Part shown: positions 1 through 8,621 of the stretch, in pieces
Layout of the letters: every line of letters starts with the position of its first letter
How positions within the stretch are numbered: position 1 is the stretch's first letter
NCBI RefSeq assembly: GCF_900094795.1
Contig: NZ_FMBC01000008.1
Location: 1-64,000, forward strand
DNA: 64,000 nt
Direction: 5' to 3'
Source: Kosakonia oryziphila
GTDB lineage: Bacteria > Pseudomonadota > Gammaproteobacteria > Enterobacterales > Enterobacteriaceae
Program-made: the position numbers and the translations under genes
The notes under the pieces: model-generated
The model's database searches: none
What the model was told of the DNA's origin: nothing
Seen by the model: the letters and a program-made list of their open reading frames with translations, nothing else

Positions 1-324
1 CGCCGGTCAGCGCACCTTACGGTGCGCTCAGTTCTGAATGCAGAACGCCGGACAGGCCTCCCGGGGTAAGCTCAGCCGCTTTCACCACACACCTGCCCAA
101 TCTACCACCCCGGCTCTTGATGGTTATGGCCTTTGCAATCAATGGCTTGCTCCGCCTGCCGGGTAGGCCTCGTATCGGATTTCTGTTCGTCAGGTCATGG
201 TTTTGCTCCACGCTTCCTTCAGACCCCGCCTCACGACGACGCCCTTGCGCTTCACTAGTCCTTCGCCACCATCAGGCTGGACAGGGGACTTTCACCCCCA
301 GGCTGCTGAGCATGCCCGGCACAC
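1..324 (-). mobile_element. 5' portion of a group IIC-type intron (left edge cut)
   Basis: Read on the minus strand, the element starts at 324 with GTGTGCCGGG, the GUGYG 5' end of group II introns. It runs into a GC-rich structured stretch typical of intron domain I: GGTGAAAGTCCCC, then GGTCTGAAGGAAGCG, then an AGGCCTACCCGGCAGGCGGAGC region. The start lies directly behind the T-tract of the cspE terminator, and insertion just after intrinsic terminator hairpins is the known habit of class IIC introns. The reverse transcriptase and the catalytic domains V/VI would lie left of base 1 and are not visible. Short open frames inside this stretch are products of the RNA sequence, not genes. The call rests on remembered family consensus and position; completeness and mobility cannot be judged. 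Confidence 0.75.
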
Positions 325-330
325 CATAAA

Positions 331-355
331 AAAACCCGCTTTATCAGCGGGTTTT
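331..355 (-). terminator. intrinsic terminator of cspE
   Basis: On the minus strand an ACCCGCTGATAAAGCGGGT hairpin is followed by TTTTTT, 25 bases after the cspE stop. The T-tract is almost immediately followed by the 5' end of the group II intron at 324. Confidence 0.9.
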
Positions 356-379
356 GGAATTCTTGCTTACGTAGCTGAA

Positions 380-589
380 TTAAACAGGCATTACGTTTGC
401 AGCAGAAGGGCCTTTGGCACCGTTAGTGATTTCAAATTCAACGCGCTGACCTTCGGCCAGAGTTTTGAAACCATTGCTCTGGATTGCAGAGAAGTGTACG
501 AACACATCTTTGCTGCCATCTTCCGGAGTAATGAAACCGAATCCTTTGGATTCATTAAACCACTTAACGTTACCTTTAATCTTAGACAT
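380..589 (-). CDS. cspE: cold-shock-family RNA chaperone CspE
   Basis: This 69-residue single OB-fold protein is nearly identical to E. coli CspE. It carries both RNA-binding motifs: RNP1 (KGFGFI, residues 15-20) and RNP2 (VFVHF, about 29-33). It binds single-stranded RNA and DNA, melts hairpins and acts as an antiterminator in the cytoplasm. I chose ATG 589 over the in-frame TTG at 592 because it gives the family N-terminus MSKIKG and sits 7 bases after an AGGTAA ribosome-binding site. It lies downstream of pagP on the same strand, as in E. coli. Its 5' leader contains a terminator-like hairpin (see 608-630). Confidence 0.97.
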   Translation of the reverse strand: MSKIKGNVKWFNESKGFGFITPEDGSKDVFVHFSAIQSNGFKTLAEGQRVEFEITNGAKGPSAANVMPV

Positions 590-607
590 CAAAATTACCT
601 TTACATG

Positions 608-630
608 AAAAACGACACAAATGCTGTGTC
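608..630 (-). terminator. terminator-like hairpin in the cspE leader
   Basis: On the minus strand a GACACA/TGTGTC stem with a 5-base loop is followed by GTTTTT, ending about 18 bases before the cspE start codon. A TACAAT hexamer (possible -10) lies about 20 bases upstream of the hairpin, which would place the hairpin inside the cspE leader rather than at the end of pagP. It could end pagP read-through, attenuate cspE, or do both. Confidence 0.55.
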
Positions 631-778
631 GGGTATCAGTACATCAATTGTAGCGACCTTTGTCCAGTCGTTATTAGCTAAAAAGTGATATATGTCGCTA
701 AGTTTGCTTCTTTGATGCTTTATTCCGCATTTTTTGTACTGTTCAGGAACTGTGCAGGGCATCATCTGCGGATCATCG

Positions 779-1348
779 TCAGAACTGAAAGCGCATCCAC
801 GCGAAGTAAACATTGCCGTTATTGTAAGTCCCTGGGATGTAGGTCATCTGGAAGGTTGCCGGACCGTAGCCAATTGAAGCCATCGGTAACAGCACAGGAA
901 TCGGAATGTAATTCCAGTTATCGCGCGCAGTTACGCCTACGGTGTAACCGAGTCCGAGATGGAAATTATCATCCGCAAGCGGTCGCCAGGTTTTCTCCCA
1001 GCCGTAGCCACCAATCGGTTCCCATTTATTAAATGAGTCTTTAAAGGCCATCAGGTACAAGCCATGCCAGTTGCCTTTCTCATCCCAGCGATCCTGACCA
1101 AATCCGACGCCCCACGGGCGTTCGTTATAATGGTCGGTTTTCTCCTTGTCATAGGCAAAACGCGCATGCCAGGTAATAGCCGGAACATAGAGATCATAAT
1201 GCTCTGGCGCTTGCCAGGTTTGCTTTACATTGTCGGTAAAATCGGAGAACCAGGACTGCTGAGCTGCATGCGTCAGAGAAACAACCGAAAACTGACAAAA
1301 TAGAGTGAAGAGTATGAATTTCTTATTTTTGACAGACACCGTATGCAT
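779..1348 (-). CDS. pagP: lipid A palmitoyltransferase PagP
   Basis: This 189-residue outer-membrane beta-barrel enzyme moves palmitate from phospholipid to lipid A, giving resistance to cationic peptides. A signal peptide occupies about residues 1-28 (hydrophobic [14 protein letters not shown], then THA). The catalytic residues of the family are present: His61 (in ITWHARF) and Asp104-Ser105 (in AFKDSF). So are the [10 protein letters not shown] segment forming the acyl-chain ruler and the typical C-terminal FAWMRFQF barrel strand. The mature part closely matches E. coli PagP. In relatives the gene is PhoPQ-controlled; the AT-rich upstream region (1349-1440) could hold a PhoP box, but I could not define one confidently. 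Confidence 0.96.
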   Translation of the reverse strand: MHTVSVKNKKFILFTLFCQFSVVSLTHAAQQSWFSDFTDNVKQTWQAPEHYDLYVPAITWHARFAYDKEKTDHYNERPWGVGFGQDRWDEKGNWHGLYLMAFKDSFNKWEPIGGYGWEKTWRPLADDNFHLGLGYTVGVTARDNWNYIPIPVLLPMASIGYGPATFQMTYIPGTYNNGNVYFAWMRFQF

Positions 1349-1510
1349 TCCATTTTACGTATTGACGTATAGTCTGTAGCAGACTAACTGAATAAATTCT
1401 TAACGATATCAGATTAATTCTAAAAATATAACAAAAATTGTTTGTCGTGCTAATGTTTTCCATTTTAAATACAATACGTTATACCTCAACAGTATTGATT
1501 GCGGTGTACA

Positions 1511-2125
1511 TTTTCTTAGCATCGGCGGTACCACCGCCGGAATGACAAGTATCGACAGTAATGGCGCAGTGACCATACCGCCAATCAATGAGAAGGATAA
1601 TATTCCCATTATTAACAGAGCATCGGTGACGCATTTAAAAGTAATAAACAGCAAGACAAAGATAATCATTAACGTTACTGGCAAGACGATCTTCAACTAC
1701 GCTGTCGCGCGCTCCAGATATTCAAACTGTCCAGACCACGACAGCAGCCCCCCTTGCGGCAACTTGACCTGCTGCGCCACCCGTTGCTGCATCTCTTCAA
1801 TGGCAGATTTTAAATCCCGCCCGCGCAGGTTGACATGGATCCAGTTGGACAGGTGCGCATTTTTGCCTTTCAGCATCGTTGGCCCTTCCGTAACTACGAT
1901 ATCGGCCAGATCACCAAGTGCAATCTGGCTGCCATTTTCGGTTATTACGGATAACGCGCCAAGAATCCCCAGCGGCAACGAGACGATTGCCACCAGCGCA
2001 GATCGGAAGTGGAACAAGAACAGTGTGCAAACAAGTACAACAACGATAAATCCTTCGATCAGCGTCGGACGATCATAAACCGCCACGATCTCAACGCTGG
2101 CAGGCAGCCTTTTATGTATTTCACC
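1511..2125 (-). pseudogene. decayed CusA/SilA-type metal-efflux RND gene
   Basis: Minus-strand translation gives three pieces of a roughly 1040-residue CusA-like cation pump joined by in-frame losses. The first is a segment around VYDRPTLIE and the HFRSALVAIVSLPLG helix. It jumps over some 300 residues to ALGDLADIVVTEGPTMLK through GQFEYLERA. An in-frame TAG at 1697-1699 then interrupts, followed by LPVTLMIIFVLL to SLIGG. That piece is fused directly to MVTAPLLSILVIPA near the protein's C-terminus. No cusCFB partners are seen. The second junction falls at a GG present on both sides. The gene is not functional. The rest of the pagP-dcuC gap (to 2360) shows only regulatory DNA. Confidence 0.85.
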
Positions 2126-2261
2126 CTATTTGGCTTTAGCAGGTGGATAGTACCCAGTGCCTTTTTGCCGTAACGAATTCACTCAACTTATCAACCAGTC
2201 ATTATTTATTCTGTAGATTGATAGCAAATTTCCGCGATATTACCCTAAACATTACGCTTCA

Positions 2262-2275
2262 TTGATTTTAATCAT
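2262..2275 (+). promoter_or_regulatory. probable FNR-binding site of dcuC
   Basis: TTGATTTTAATCAT matches the FNR consensus TTGAT-N4-ATCAA except for the last base. It lies 85 bases before the dcuC start. dcuC is known to be FNR-activated under anaerobiosis in E. coli. Confidence 0.65.
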
Positions 2276-2360
2276 CTACTAACCGCACGTTATTCGGCAC
2301 ATTGCGTTGCTGATTTTTTTTACTTACTTATCTTTCAGGCCAACCTCCGGGACCAATAAC

Positions 2361-3737
2361 ATGATTTTAACATTGCTCGAACTGCTGATCGGCGTGGTGG
2401 TGATTGTCGGCGTTGCACGCTACATCATCAAAGGCTATTCCGCCACCGGCGTGCTGTTTGTCGGCGGTCTGGCGTTATTAATCGTCAGTGCGCTGATGGG
2501 GCACAAAATATTACCTGGTAGCGCCACCAGTACCGGTTACAGCGCCACGGATATTGTCGAATACATTAAAATCCTGCTGATGAGCCGCGGCGGCGATCTC
2601 GGCATGATGATCATGATGCTGTGCGGCTTTGCCGCCTATATGACGCACATTGGTGCGAACGATATGGTGGTCAAGCTGGCTTCGCGCCCGCTGCGTTTTA
2701 TCAACTCACCTTATGTGCTGATGATTGCCGCATACTTCGTTGCTTGCATGATGTCATTGGCGGTATCGTCGGCCACGGGCCTCGGCGTGCTGCTGATGGC
2801 AACGCTGTTCCCGGTGATGGTCAATGTCGGTATCAGTCGCGGCGCAGCAGCGGCGATTTGCGCCTCGCCAGCGGCAATTATTCTCTCACCCACTTCCGGC
2901 GATGTAGTGCTGGCCGCGAAAGCCGCCGAAATGCCGCTGATCGATTTTGCCTTCAAAACCACACTGCCAATCTCGATTGCGGCGATTATCGCCATGGCGA
3001 TCGCACACTACTTCTGGCAGCGCTTCCTCGATAAAAAAGAGCACATTGCCAGCGAAATGTTGGATGTGAAAGATATCACCACCACGGCGCCGGCGTTTTA
3101 CGCCATTCTGCCATTTACGCCAATTATTGGTGTGCTGATTTTCGACGGCAAATGGGGTCCGGAGCTACATATCATTACCATTCTGGTGATCTGTATGTTG
3201 TTGGCGGCAGCGCTGGAATTTTTACGCAGCCTTAATACGCAAAAAGTCTTCTCCGGGCTGGAAGTGGCGTATCGCGGTATGGCCGACGCTTTCGCGGGAG
3301 TGGTGATGCTGCTGGTCGCCGCCGGGGTTTTCGCCCAGGGCCTGAGCACCATCGGTTTTATCCAGAGTCTGATCTCCATCGCCACTTCTTTCGGTTCGGC
3401 GAGCATTATTCTGATGCTGGTTCTGGTGATCCTCACCATGCTGGCGGCAATGACCACCGGTTCCGGTAATGCGCCGTTTTACGCATTTGTCGAGATGATC
3501 CCGAAACTGGCCCATGAATCCGGCATCAATCCGGCTTATTTGTCGATTCCAATGTTGCAGGCGTCCAACCTCGGTCGCACCATCTCTCCGGTTTCCGGCG
3601 TGGTGGTTGCGGTCGCCGGGATGGCGAATATTTCGCCGTTTGAAGTGGTAAAACGCACGTCAGTTCCGGTGATGGTTGGCCTGATTGTAGTGATTATTGC
3701 GACTGAATTTCTGGTTCCGGGAGCTGCGGTTTATTAA
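2361..3737 (+). CDS. dcuC: anaerobic C4-dicarboxylate transporter DcuC
   Basis: This inner-membrane carrier of about 458 residues has a dozen or so hydrophobic helices. It exports succinate during fermentation and can exchange or take up C4-dicarboxylates. The sequence is colinear with E. coli DcuC, including the conserved SSATGLGVLLMATLFPVMV and ASPAAIILSPTSGDVV segments and the VTTGSGNAPF-like stretch (MTTGSGNAPF here). I chose ATG 2361 because it gives the family N-terminus (MILTLLELLIGVVV); an upstream in-frame start at 2307 would add 18 atypical residues. The C-terminus is a few residues shorter than in E. coli. A single-gene unit ending at the hairpin 3768-3793. Confidence 0.95.
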   Translation: MILTLLELLIGVVVIVGVARYIIKGYSATGVLFVGGLALLIVSALMGHKILPGSATSTGYSATDIVEYIKILLMSRGGDLGMMIMMLCGFAAYMTHIGANDMVVKLASRPLRFINSPYVLMIAAYFVACMMSLAVSSATGLGVLLMATLFPVMVNVGISRGAAAAICASPAAIILSPTSGDVVLAAKAAEMPLIDFAFKTTLPISIAAIIAMAIAHYFWQRFLDKKEHIASEMLDVKDITTTAPAFYAILPFTPIIGVLIFDGKWGPELHIITILVICMLLAAALEFLRSLNTQKVFSGLEVAYRGMADAFAGVVMLLVAAGVFAQGLSTIGFIQSLISIATSFGSASIILMLVLVILTMLAAMTTGSGNAPFYAFVEMIPKLAHESGINPAYLSIPMLQASNLGRTISPVSGVVVAVAGMANISPFEVVKRTSVPVMVGLIVVIIATEFLVPGAAVY

Positions 3738-3767
3738 TCAACAATAAACAATAAACACCGCTTATGA

Positions 3768-3793
3768 AAAAGCGCCTGCCCGGCGCTTTTTTT
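3768..3793 (+). terminator. intrinsic terminator of dcuC
   Basis: AAAAGCGCC-TGCCC-GGCGC hairpin followed by seven T, 30 bases after the dcuC stop. Confidence 0.9.
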
Positions 3794-3844
3794 ATGCTTT
3801 AATAACTCATAGTAATTACCCGGACTCATCCATCAGGAAACGAA

Positions 3845-4648
3845 ATGATTAAAAAGGGACTCTCCATCGGCCTGTGCGTTGCTGCCATCCAGATCTCTTC
3901 TGCACACTCTGCCCCGCTCCAGCCCAAACAATATGGTGATTTCGATCGCTATGTGCTGGCACTATCGTGGCAGACAGGTTTTTGCCAGACTCTGCATGAC
4001 AGCGGGCGAAGCGAGCCCGATGAATGCCGTCTGCGAAAAGAGCCCGCCAATAAAGCGGATTACCTGACGATACACGGTCTGTGGCCAGCGTTGCCGAAAT
4101 CCATCGCCGCGCGCGGTGTTGATGATCGTCGCTGGATGCGTTACGGCTGCGCCACTCGTCCGGTTCCTAATATGCCGGAAGCCAGAACCAGCCAGAAATG
4201 CGCCGCAGCGGAAACCGGTTTATCGCTGGAAGTGGCGAATAAATTGAATGCCGTCATGCCCGGCGCAGGTAGCAATACCTGCCTTGAGCGCTATGAATAT
4301 GCCAAACACGGCATCTGTTTCGGATTCGATCCGGATGACTATTTCAGTACGATGGTGCGCCTGGATACCGAAGTCAAAGCCAGCCCGCTCGGCATTTTCC
4401 TCGCAGAAAATTACGGAAAAACCGTTACCCGCGACGCATTCAACGCGGCTGTCGCCAAAGCATACGGCGAACAAAGCGTAAAAGCGGTGAAGCTGACCTG
4501 TAGCGGCAACCCGGCCTGGCTGACGGAAATGCAAATTACCATCAAAGCTGATGCCATCAATGCCCCGCTGGTTAACGGTTCCCTTTTACCGCAGCCGCAT
4601 CCCGGTAACTGCGGGAACAGTTTTGTGATTGATAAAGCGGGTTACTGA
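3845..4648 (+). CDS. rna: periplasmic ribonuclease I (T2 family)
   Basis: This is a 267-residue T2-family endoribonuclease that cleaves RNA without base specificity through 2',3'-cyclic phosphates. It has a signal peptide (about 1-22, ending AHSA). The two T2 active-site motifs are present: LTIHGLWP with His77, and ERYEYAKHGIC with Glu151, Lys154 and His155. Multiple cysteines fit disulfide bonding in the periplasm. An AGGA ribosome-binding site precedes ATG 3845. Length and order (rna next to rnk) match E. coli; the citrate-fermentation cluster that lies between dcuC and rna there is absent. Confidence 0.95.
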   Translation: MIKKGLSIGLCVAAIQISSAHSAPLQPKQYGDFDRYVLALSWQTGFCQTLHDSGRSEPDECRLRKEPANKADYLTIHGLWPALPKSIAARGVDDRRWMRYGCATRPVPNMPEARTSQKCAAAETGLSLEVANKLNAVMPGAGSNTCLERYEYAKHGICFGFDPDDYFSTMVRLDTEVKASPLGIFLAENYGKTVTRDAFNAAVAKAYGEQSVKAVKLTCSGNPAWLTEMQITIKADAINAPLVNGSLLPQPHPGNCGNSFVIDKAGY

Positions 4649-4736
4649 ACCGACGACTGGAACGTTCATATTTCCAGCAAATGTGCACCACATCACTTCA
4701 CAGTGGGCCGCACGCTCAGTATCATCCGTTGTAGAC

Positions 4737-4768
4737 AAACCCTCGCTGCCCGTCGGCGAGGGTTTTTC
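4737..4768 (+). terminator. intrinsic terminator of rna
   Basis: AACCCTCGC paired with GCGAGGGTT, followed by a T-run, between rna and rnk. Confidence 0.85.
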
Positions 4769-4799
4769 TTTGGATCAATCAAACGACATGGAGTAACTG

Positions 4800-5210
4800 A
4801 TGTCCAGACCTGCCATTATGATTAATGAGCTAGACGCCGAGCGTCTTGACCGATTACTGGAGCAACCCGATTATGCCAACTTGCCGGTCGCGGATGCGTT
4901 GAACAATGAGCTGGATCGTGCTCAGATGTGCGCGCCGGAAGCGATGCCGCATAACGTGGTAACAATGAACAGTACGGTGAAGTTCCGCGAGTTGAAAAGT
5001 GGTGAAGAGCGGGTACGCACGCTGGTGTATCCGGCGCAGATGACCGACAGCGCCACGCAGCTTTCCGTACTGGCCCCGGTTGGCGCTGCACTGCTCGGTT
5101 TACGGGTGGGTGACAGCATTCACTGGCAGTTGCCAGGCGGCACCACCACCGATCTTGAAGTGCTTGAACTGCTTTATCAGCCCGAAGCAGCGGGCGATTT
5201 CCGGCTTTAA
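4800..5210 (+). CDS. rnk: regulator of nucleoside diphosphate kinase Rnk
   Basis: This 136-residue protein is a GreA/GreB-C-terminal-like homologue with a short N-terminal coiled coil (about 8-45). It binds RNA polymerase, and in E. coli raises nucleoside diphosphate kinase activity by an indirect route. It is the same length as E. coli Rnk, with the GREAB_C-type stretch LVYPAQMTD...[21 protein letters not shown] precedes ATG 4800. It sits between rna and uspG as in E. coli. Confidence 0.95.
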   Translation: MSRPAIMINELDAERLDRLLEQPDYANLPVADALNNELDRAQMCAPEAMPHNVVTMNSTVKFRELKSGEERVRTLVYPAQMTDSATQLSVLAPVGAALLGLRVGDSIHWQLPGGTTTDLEVLELLYQPEAAGDFRL

Positions 5211-5357
5211 TTTCCCCCTGTTTTGTTCACAGAGGATGCGCCCGCATCCTCTTTCCGTTCCTGCCATCATATTCCTCATATTTGCCATATACGCAGCAAA
5301 AAATTCACACCATTTATGCTTCAATCAGCACAACATAACCCACAGGGAGAAGCGTTT

Positions 5358-5786
5358 ATGTATCAGACCATTATTATGCCGGTTGATGTTTTCGAAATGG
5401 CGCTGAGCGACAAAGCAGTGCGCCACGCTGAGTTCCTCGCCCAGCACGAGGGCGTTATTCATCTTCTGCACGTATTACCCGCTTCCGCCAGCATGAGTCT
5501 TCACCGTTTTGCTGCTGATTTGCGCCGCTTTGAAGAACATTTGCAGCATGAAGCGCAAAACCGCCTCGACACCATGAAGACCCATTTTTCCATTGAGCCG
5601 TCACGCATCCACACCCATGTGCGTTTTGGCAGCGTGCGCGATGTGGTCAACGAGCTGGCGGAAGAACTGCTCGCAGATATGGTAGTCATCGCCTCGCGTA
5701 ACCCGTCTATTACCACTCACCTGCTTGGCTCCAATGCCGCCAGCATTGTACGCCACGCGCATATCCCGGTGCTGGTGGTTCGGTAA
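5358..5786 (+). CDS. uspG: universal stress protein UspG
   Basis: This 142-residue protein has one Usp (Rossmann-like) domain: N-terminal IIMPVDVFE strand, then the ATP-binding GS(N)-type motif [21 protein letters not shown] at the C-terminus. It is cytoplasmic and induced by stress and growth arrest. I chose ATG 5358 because it follows an AGGGAG site by 8 bases and gives the family start MYQTIIMP. Upstream in-frame codons would add 45 unrelated residues. Convergent with ahpF and sharing the bidirectional hairpin 5832-5859. E. coli ybdR, near this site, is absent. Confidence 0.94.
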   Translation: MYQTIIMPVDVFEMALSDKAVRHAEFLAQHEGVIHLLHVLPASASMSLHRFAADLRRFEEHLQHEAQNRLDTMKTHFSIEPSRIHTHVRFGSVRDVVNELAEELLADMVVIASRNPSITTHLLGSNAASIVRHAHIPVLVVR

Positions 5787-5831
5787 ATATTGCTTGCTCG
5801 CCAGGTGGCACAAACTGCTTTTCGGCGTAAA

Positions 5832-5859
5832 AAAGAGGCTACCCGAAGGTAGCCTCTTT
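5832..5859. terminator. bidirectional terminator between uspG and ahpF
   Basis: AAAGAGGCTACC-CGAA-GGTAGCCTCTTT: a stem of nine or more base pairs with a GNRA-like CGAA loop and A/T flanks. It can serve the convergent uspG (+) and ahpF (-) transcripts. Confidence 0.9.
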
Positions 5860-5892
5860 CATTTGCAGGTATTGCTTACTTTCTTATTTTGC

Positions 5893-7458
5893 TTATGCAG
5901 ACTTAGTACGAATCAGGTAATCAAACGAACTGAGAGACGCTTTGGCACCTTCACCAGTCGCAATAATAATTTGTTTGTACGGCACCGTGGTGCAGTCGCC
6001 CGCCGCAAACACACCTTTCACGCTGGTTTCGCATTTAGCGTCGATGATGATTTCGCCCATGCGGTTGCGCTCAATCGCACCTTCCAGCCAGGTGGTGTTC
6101 GGCAGCAGACCAATCTGGACGAAGATCCCAGCCAGCGCGACCTGGTGTACGTCACCGCTAATACGGTCACGGTACTCAAGGCCGGTCACTTTGCTGCCAT
6201 CGCCTTTCACTTCGGTGGTTTGTGCGTTCAGAATGATGTCGACGTTTTTCAGGCTGCGCACTTTATCCTGCAACACCTGGTCGGCTTTCATCTCCGGTGC
6301 GAATTCCAGCAGCGTTACGTGCTCAACAATCCCCGCCAGGTCGATAGCTGCTTCCACACCAGAGTTACCGCCGCCGATCACCGCCACGCGTTTGCCTTTA
6401 AACAGCGGGCCATCGCAGTGCGGGCAGTAGGTCACGCCTTTGGTGCGATACTGATCTTCACCCGGAACGTTCATGTTGCGCCATTTCGCGCCAGTTGCAA
6501 TGATGATGCTGCGTGCTTTCAGCACCGCGCCGGAGGCGGTTTCAATCTGATGCAGGCCGCCTTCAACTGCCGCAGGGGTCAGTTTTCTGGCGCTCTGGCT
6601 GTCAATCACATCCACGTCATAGTCTGATACGTGCGCTTTCAGTGCGCCCGCCAGTTTCTGGCCTTCGGTTTTCGGTACGGAGATGTAGTTTTCGATATCC
6701 ACGGTATCCAGCACCTGACCGCCGAAACGTTCTCCTATCAAGCCGGTACGAATACCTTTACGTGCGGAATAGACTGCCGCAGCCGCGCCCGCCGGGCCGG
6801 AACCGACGATCAACACATCGTAAGCATCGCGTTTGTTAAGCTCTTCCGCTGCTCGTTTTTCCGCGCCGGTATCGATTTTAGCGACGATTTCCGTCAGCGT
6901 CATGCGACCCTGACCGAATTCTTTACCATTCACGAACACCGCCGGAACGCCCATCACGTTGCGATCGGTGATTTCGTTCTGGAACGTACCGCCGTCAATC
7001 GCCGTATGTTTGATGCGCGGGTTCAGCACAGCCATCAGGTTCAGCGCTTGCACCACATCCGGGCAGTTATGGCAGGAGAGCGAGTAATAAGTTTCAAATT
7101 CAAAATCACCGTCGAGATCGCGGATCTGCTCCAGCAGCGCCTGCGCCTCTTTGGATGGATGCCCGCCGGTCCACAGCAGTGCCAGCACCAATGAGGTAAA
7201 TTCGTGGCCCAGCGGCGAACCAGCAAAGCGCGGGCCGCTGGTTGAGCCTGGGTTGGTGATCAGAAATGACGGTTTACGCACCGCCAGGCTGTTGTCTTCT
7301 TTAAAAGAGACCTTGTCAGACAGCTCAGCGATTTCGCCCAGCAGTTCTTTAATTTCTGCCGATTTCGCGCTGTCATCCAGCGTAGCAATCAACTCAACAG
7401 GTTTAGTTAGTTTCTCAAGGTAGGCCTTGAGCTGGGTTTTCATTGTGGTGTCGAGCAT
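5893..7458 (-). CDS. ahpF: alkyl hydroperoxide reductase subunit F
   Basis: This 521-residue NADH-dependent flavoenzyme reduces the AhpC peroxidase. The N-terminal tandem thioredoxin folds carry CHNC near 129-132. An FAD domain begins with [10 protein letters not shown] near 218, followed by the redox-active CPHC near 345-348, an NAD-binding [10 protein letters not shown] and a final FAAGDCTT flavin motif. Nearly identical to E. coli AhpF along its length. ATG 7458 follows a GAGGGA site; an earlier in-frame ATG at 7491 adds 11 atypical residues. It is transcribed after ahpC, with an ERIC-like hairpin in the gap. Confidence 0.98.
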   Translation of the reverse strand: MLDTTMKTQLKAYLEKLTKPVELIATLDDSAKSAEIKELLGEIAELSDKVSFKEDNSLAVRKPSFLITNPGSTSGPRFAGSPLGHEFTSLVLALLWTGGHPSKEAQALLEQIRDLDGDFEFETYYSLSCHNCPDVVQALNLMAVLNPRIKHTAIDGGTFQNEITDRNVMGVPAVFVNGKEFGQGRMTLTEIVAKIDTGAEKRAAEELNKRDAYDVLIVGSGPAGAAAAVYSARKGIRTGLIGERFGGQVLDTVDIENYISVPKTEGQKLAGALKAHVSDYDVDVIDSQSARKLTPAAVEGGLHQIETASGAVLKARSIIIATGAKWRNMNVPGEDQYRTKGVTYCPHCDGPLFKGKRVAVIGGGNSGVEAAIDLAGIVEHVTLLEFAPEMKADQVLQDKVRSLKNVDIILNAQTTEVKGDGSKVTGLEYRDRISGDVHQVALAGIFVQIGLLPNTTWLEGAIERNRMGEIIIDAKCETSVKGVFAAGDCTTVPYKQIIIATGEGAKASLSSFDYLIRTKSA

Positions 7459-7588
7459 TTTTAGTCCCTCGCTTAAAACATCATCATGCAAGCCGCGTTG
7501 TTCAGCGCTGCATCAATGCAACTTGCATCATGGTGCTGAATAAAACGGGTACCCAAAAGCACCCGTTTGCAGAATAATTTCTCCAGTA

Positions 7589-7680
7589 TTTCGCGTCATA
7601 GCAAGGCGGCTAGCCTGAGAGTCCCCGGGAGCTCACACCAGTAAGTGAGCAGGTGACGCCAACGCCGCTATGACATGAAA
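7589..7680. repeat. ERIC-like palindromic element between ahpC and ahpF
   Basis: A 92-base element is bounded by imperfect inverted repeats (TTTCGCGTCATAGC and GCTATGACATGAAA, 12 of 14 matching). The inside has ERIC-like landmarks in order: AAGGCGGC, TCCCCGGGAGCT, TAAGTGAGC and GCCAACGC. The outer ends differ from canonical ERIC. It lies inside the presumed ahpC-ahpF transcript. Confidence 0.65.
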
Positions 7681-7693
7681 GACGCCAGGAAAT

Positions 7694-8257
7694 TTAGATT
7701 TTGCCGACCAGATCCAGAGACGGAGCCAAAGTCGCTTCACCTTCTTTCCATTTCGCCGGGCAAACTTCGCCTGGGTGGGAAGCAACATACTGGGCCGCTT
7801 TGATTTTACGCAGCAGATCAGAGGCGTCACGGCCTATGCCTTCAGCGGTTACTTCGATGGCCTGGATAATGCCCTGTGGGTCAACAACGAAAGTGGCACG
7901 GTCAGCCAGGCCTTCGTTTTCACGCATGTTTTCGAAGTTACGGGTCAGGGCGCCAGTCGGGTCGCCGATCATCGCGTATTTGATTTTCGCGATGGTTTCA
8001 GAACTGCTGTGCCACGCTTTGTGGGTAAAGTGGGTGTCGGTAGAAACAGAGTATACGTCCACGCCCAGTTTCTGCAGTTCTTCGTAGTGGTCAGCCACGT
8101 CGCCCAGTTCAGTCGGGCATACGAAAGTGAAGTCAGCCGGGTAGAAGAAGAAGACGCTCCAGCGGCCTTCAGTATTTTTCTCGGTTACTTCGATGAACTC
8201 ACCGTTTTTGAACGCCTGGTTTTTGAAAGGTTTGATCTTGGTATTAATTAAGGACAT
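7694..8257 (-). CDS. ahpC: alkyl hydroperoxide reductase subunit C (peroxiredoxin)
   Basis: This 187-residue typical 2-Cys peroxiredoxin detoxifies H2O2, organic hydroperoxides and peroxynitrite. The peroxidatic Cys47 is in FVCPTE and the resolving Cys in EVCPAKW near 166. Conserved FFYPADFTF and [12 protein letters not shown] segments are present, as is the C-terminal YF-like tail region. GGAGG lies 9 bases before ATG 8257. It pairs with ahpF downstream. OxyR control is known for the family; I did not find a clear OxyR site in 8258-8350. Confidence 0.98.
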   Translation of the reverse strand: MSLINTKIKPFKNQAFKNGEFIEVTEKNTEGRWSVFFFYPADFTFVCPTELGDVADHYEELQKLGVDVYSVSTDTHFTHKAWHSSSETIAKIKYAMIGDPTGALTRNFENMRENEGLADRATFVVDPQGIIQAIEVTAEGIGRDASDLLRKIKAAQYVASHPGEVCPAKWKEGEATLAPSLDLVGKI

Positions 8258-8350
8258 CTATACTTCCTCCGTGTTTTCGTTGAGGTGTAAGTTAACGAAC
8301 TTTGTTTGCCAGGGCCAATGCGTTTGCTTTATCAAATCAATAAGCGTTAG

Positions 8351-8602
8351 CTAACAGACCTTAACGAGCAACCATGTGAACGGCTGATATACCAAAGTAA
8401 AAAGGCCACCGCGACGGGTGGCCTCGATACCTGAAATACCCGTGGGTGCTTCAGCGCCAGCAAGCTGGCTATGCGTTGCGCTCATAACCTTAAGGTCATC
8501 AAGCCATTCGATTAGAACACTGCTGGCGGCTGACGACAACGTTTCATTTCGCGATCCTGCCGATGATTGTGATAGGTTTCCCCTAAGTTGAATATCAACC
8601 AT
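8351..8602 (-). CDS. doubtful small ORF upstream of dsbG
   Basis: This 83-residue open frame runs opposite to dsbG, with no recognisable domain and no clear ribosome-binding site before ATG 8602. It reads straight through a strong minus-strand terminator (8399-8425), so its C-terminal third is unlikely to be transcribed. A shorter transcript ending at that hairpin, coding or not, is more plausible than this full ORF. Confidence 0.2.
   Translation of the reverse strand: MVDIQLRGNLSQSSAGSRNETLSSAASSVLIEWLDDLKVMSATHSQLAGAEAPTGISGIEATRRGGLFTLVYQPFTWLLVKVC
8399..8425 (-). terminator. strong intrinsic terminator without an assigned gene
   Basis: On the minus strand GGCCACC-CGTCGC-GGTGGCC is followed by TTTTTAC. 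It lies between ahpC and dsbG, upstream of ahpC on its strand. It could insulate ahpC from read-through or end a short transcript starting around 8450-8620. Confidence 0.8.
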
Positions 8603-8621
8603 TTAATTAGTAAGGATTTTT

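Noticed and set aside
17-211. 64-codon minus-strand ORF inside the left-edge element
   Set aside because: It lies in intron domain I-like sequence. Its residues follow conserved RNA blocks and it has no ribosome-binding site.
1349-1440. PhoP box upstream of pagP
   Set aside because: GTTAA/TATTC-like direct repeats are present but the match to the PhoP consensus is too weak to list.
5725-6627. 300-codon plus-strand ORF
   Set aside because: Antisense shadow of ahpF; no recognisable protein features.
8258-8350. OxyR site upstream of ahpC
   Set aside because: Some ATAG/CTAA-like tetramers occur, but not in the four-element spacing expected for OxyR.
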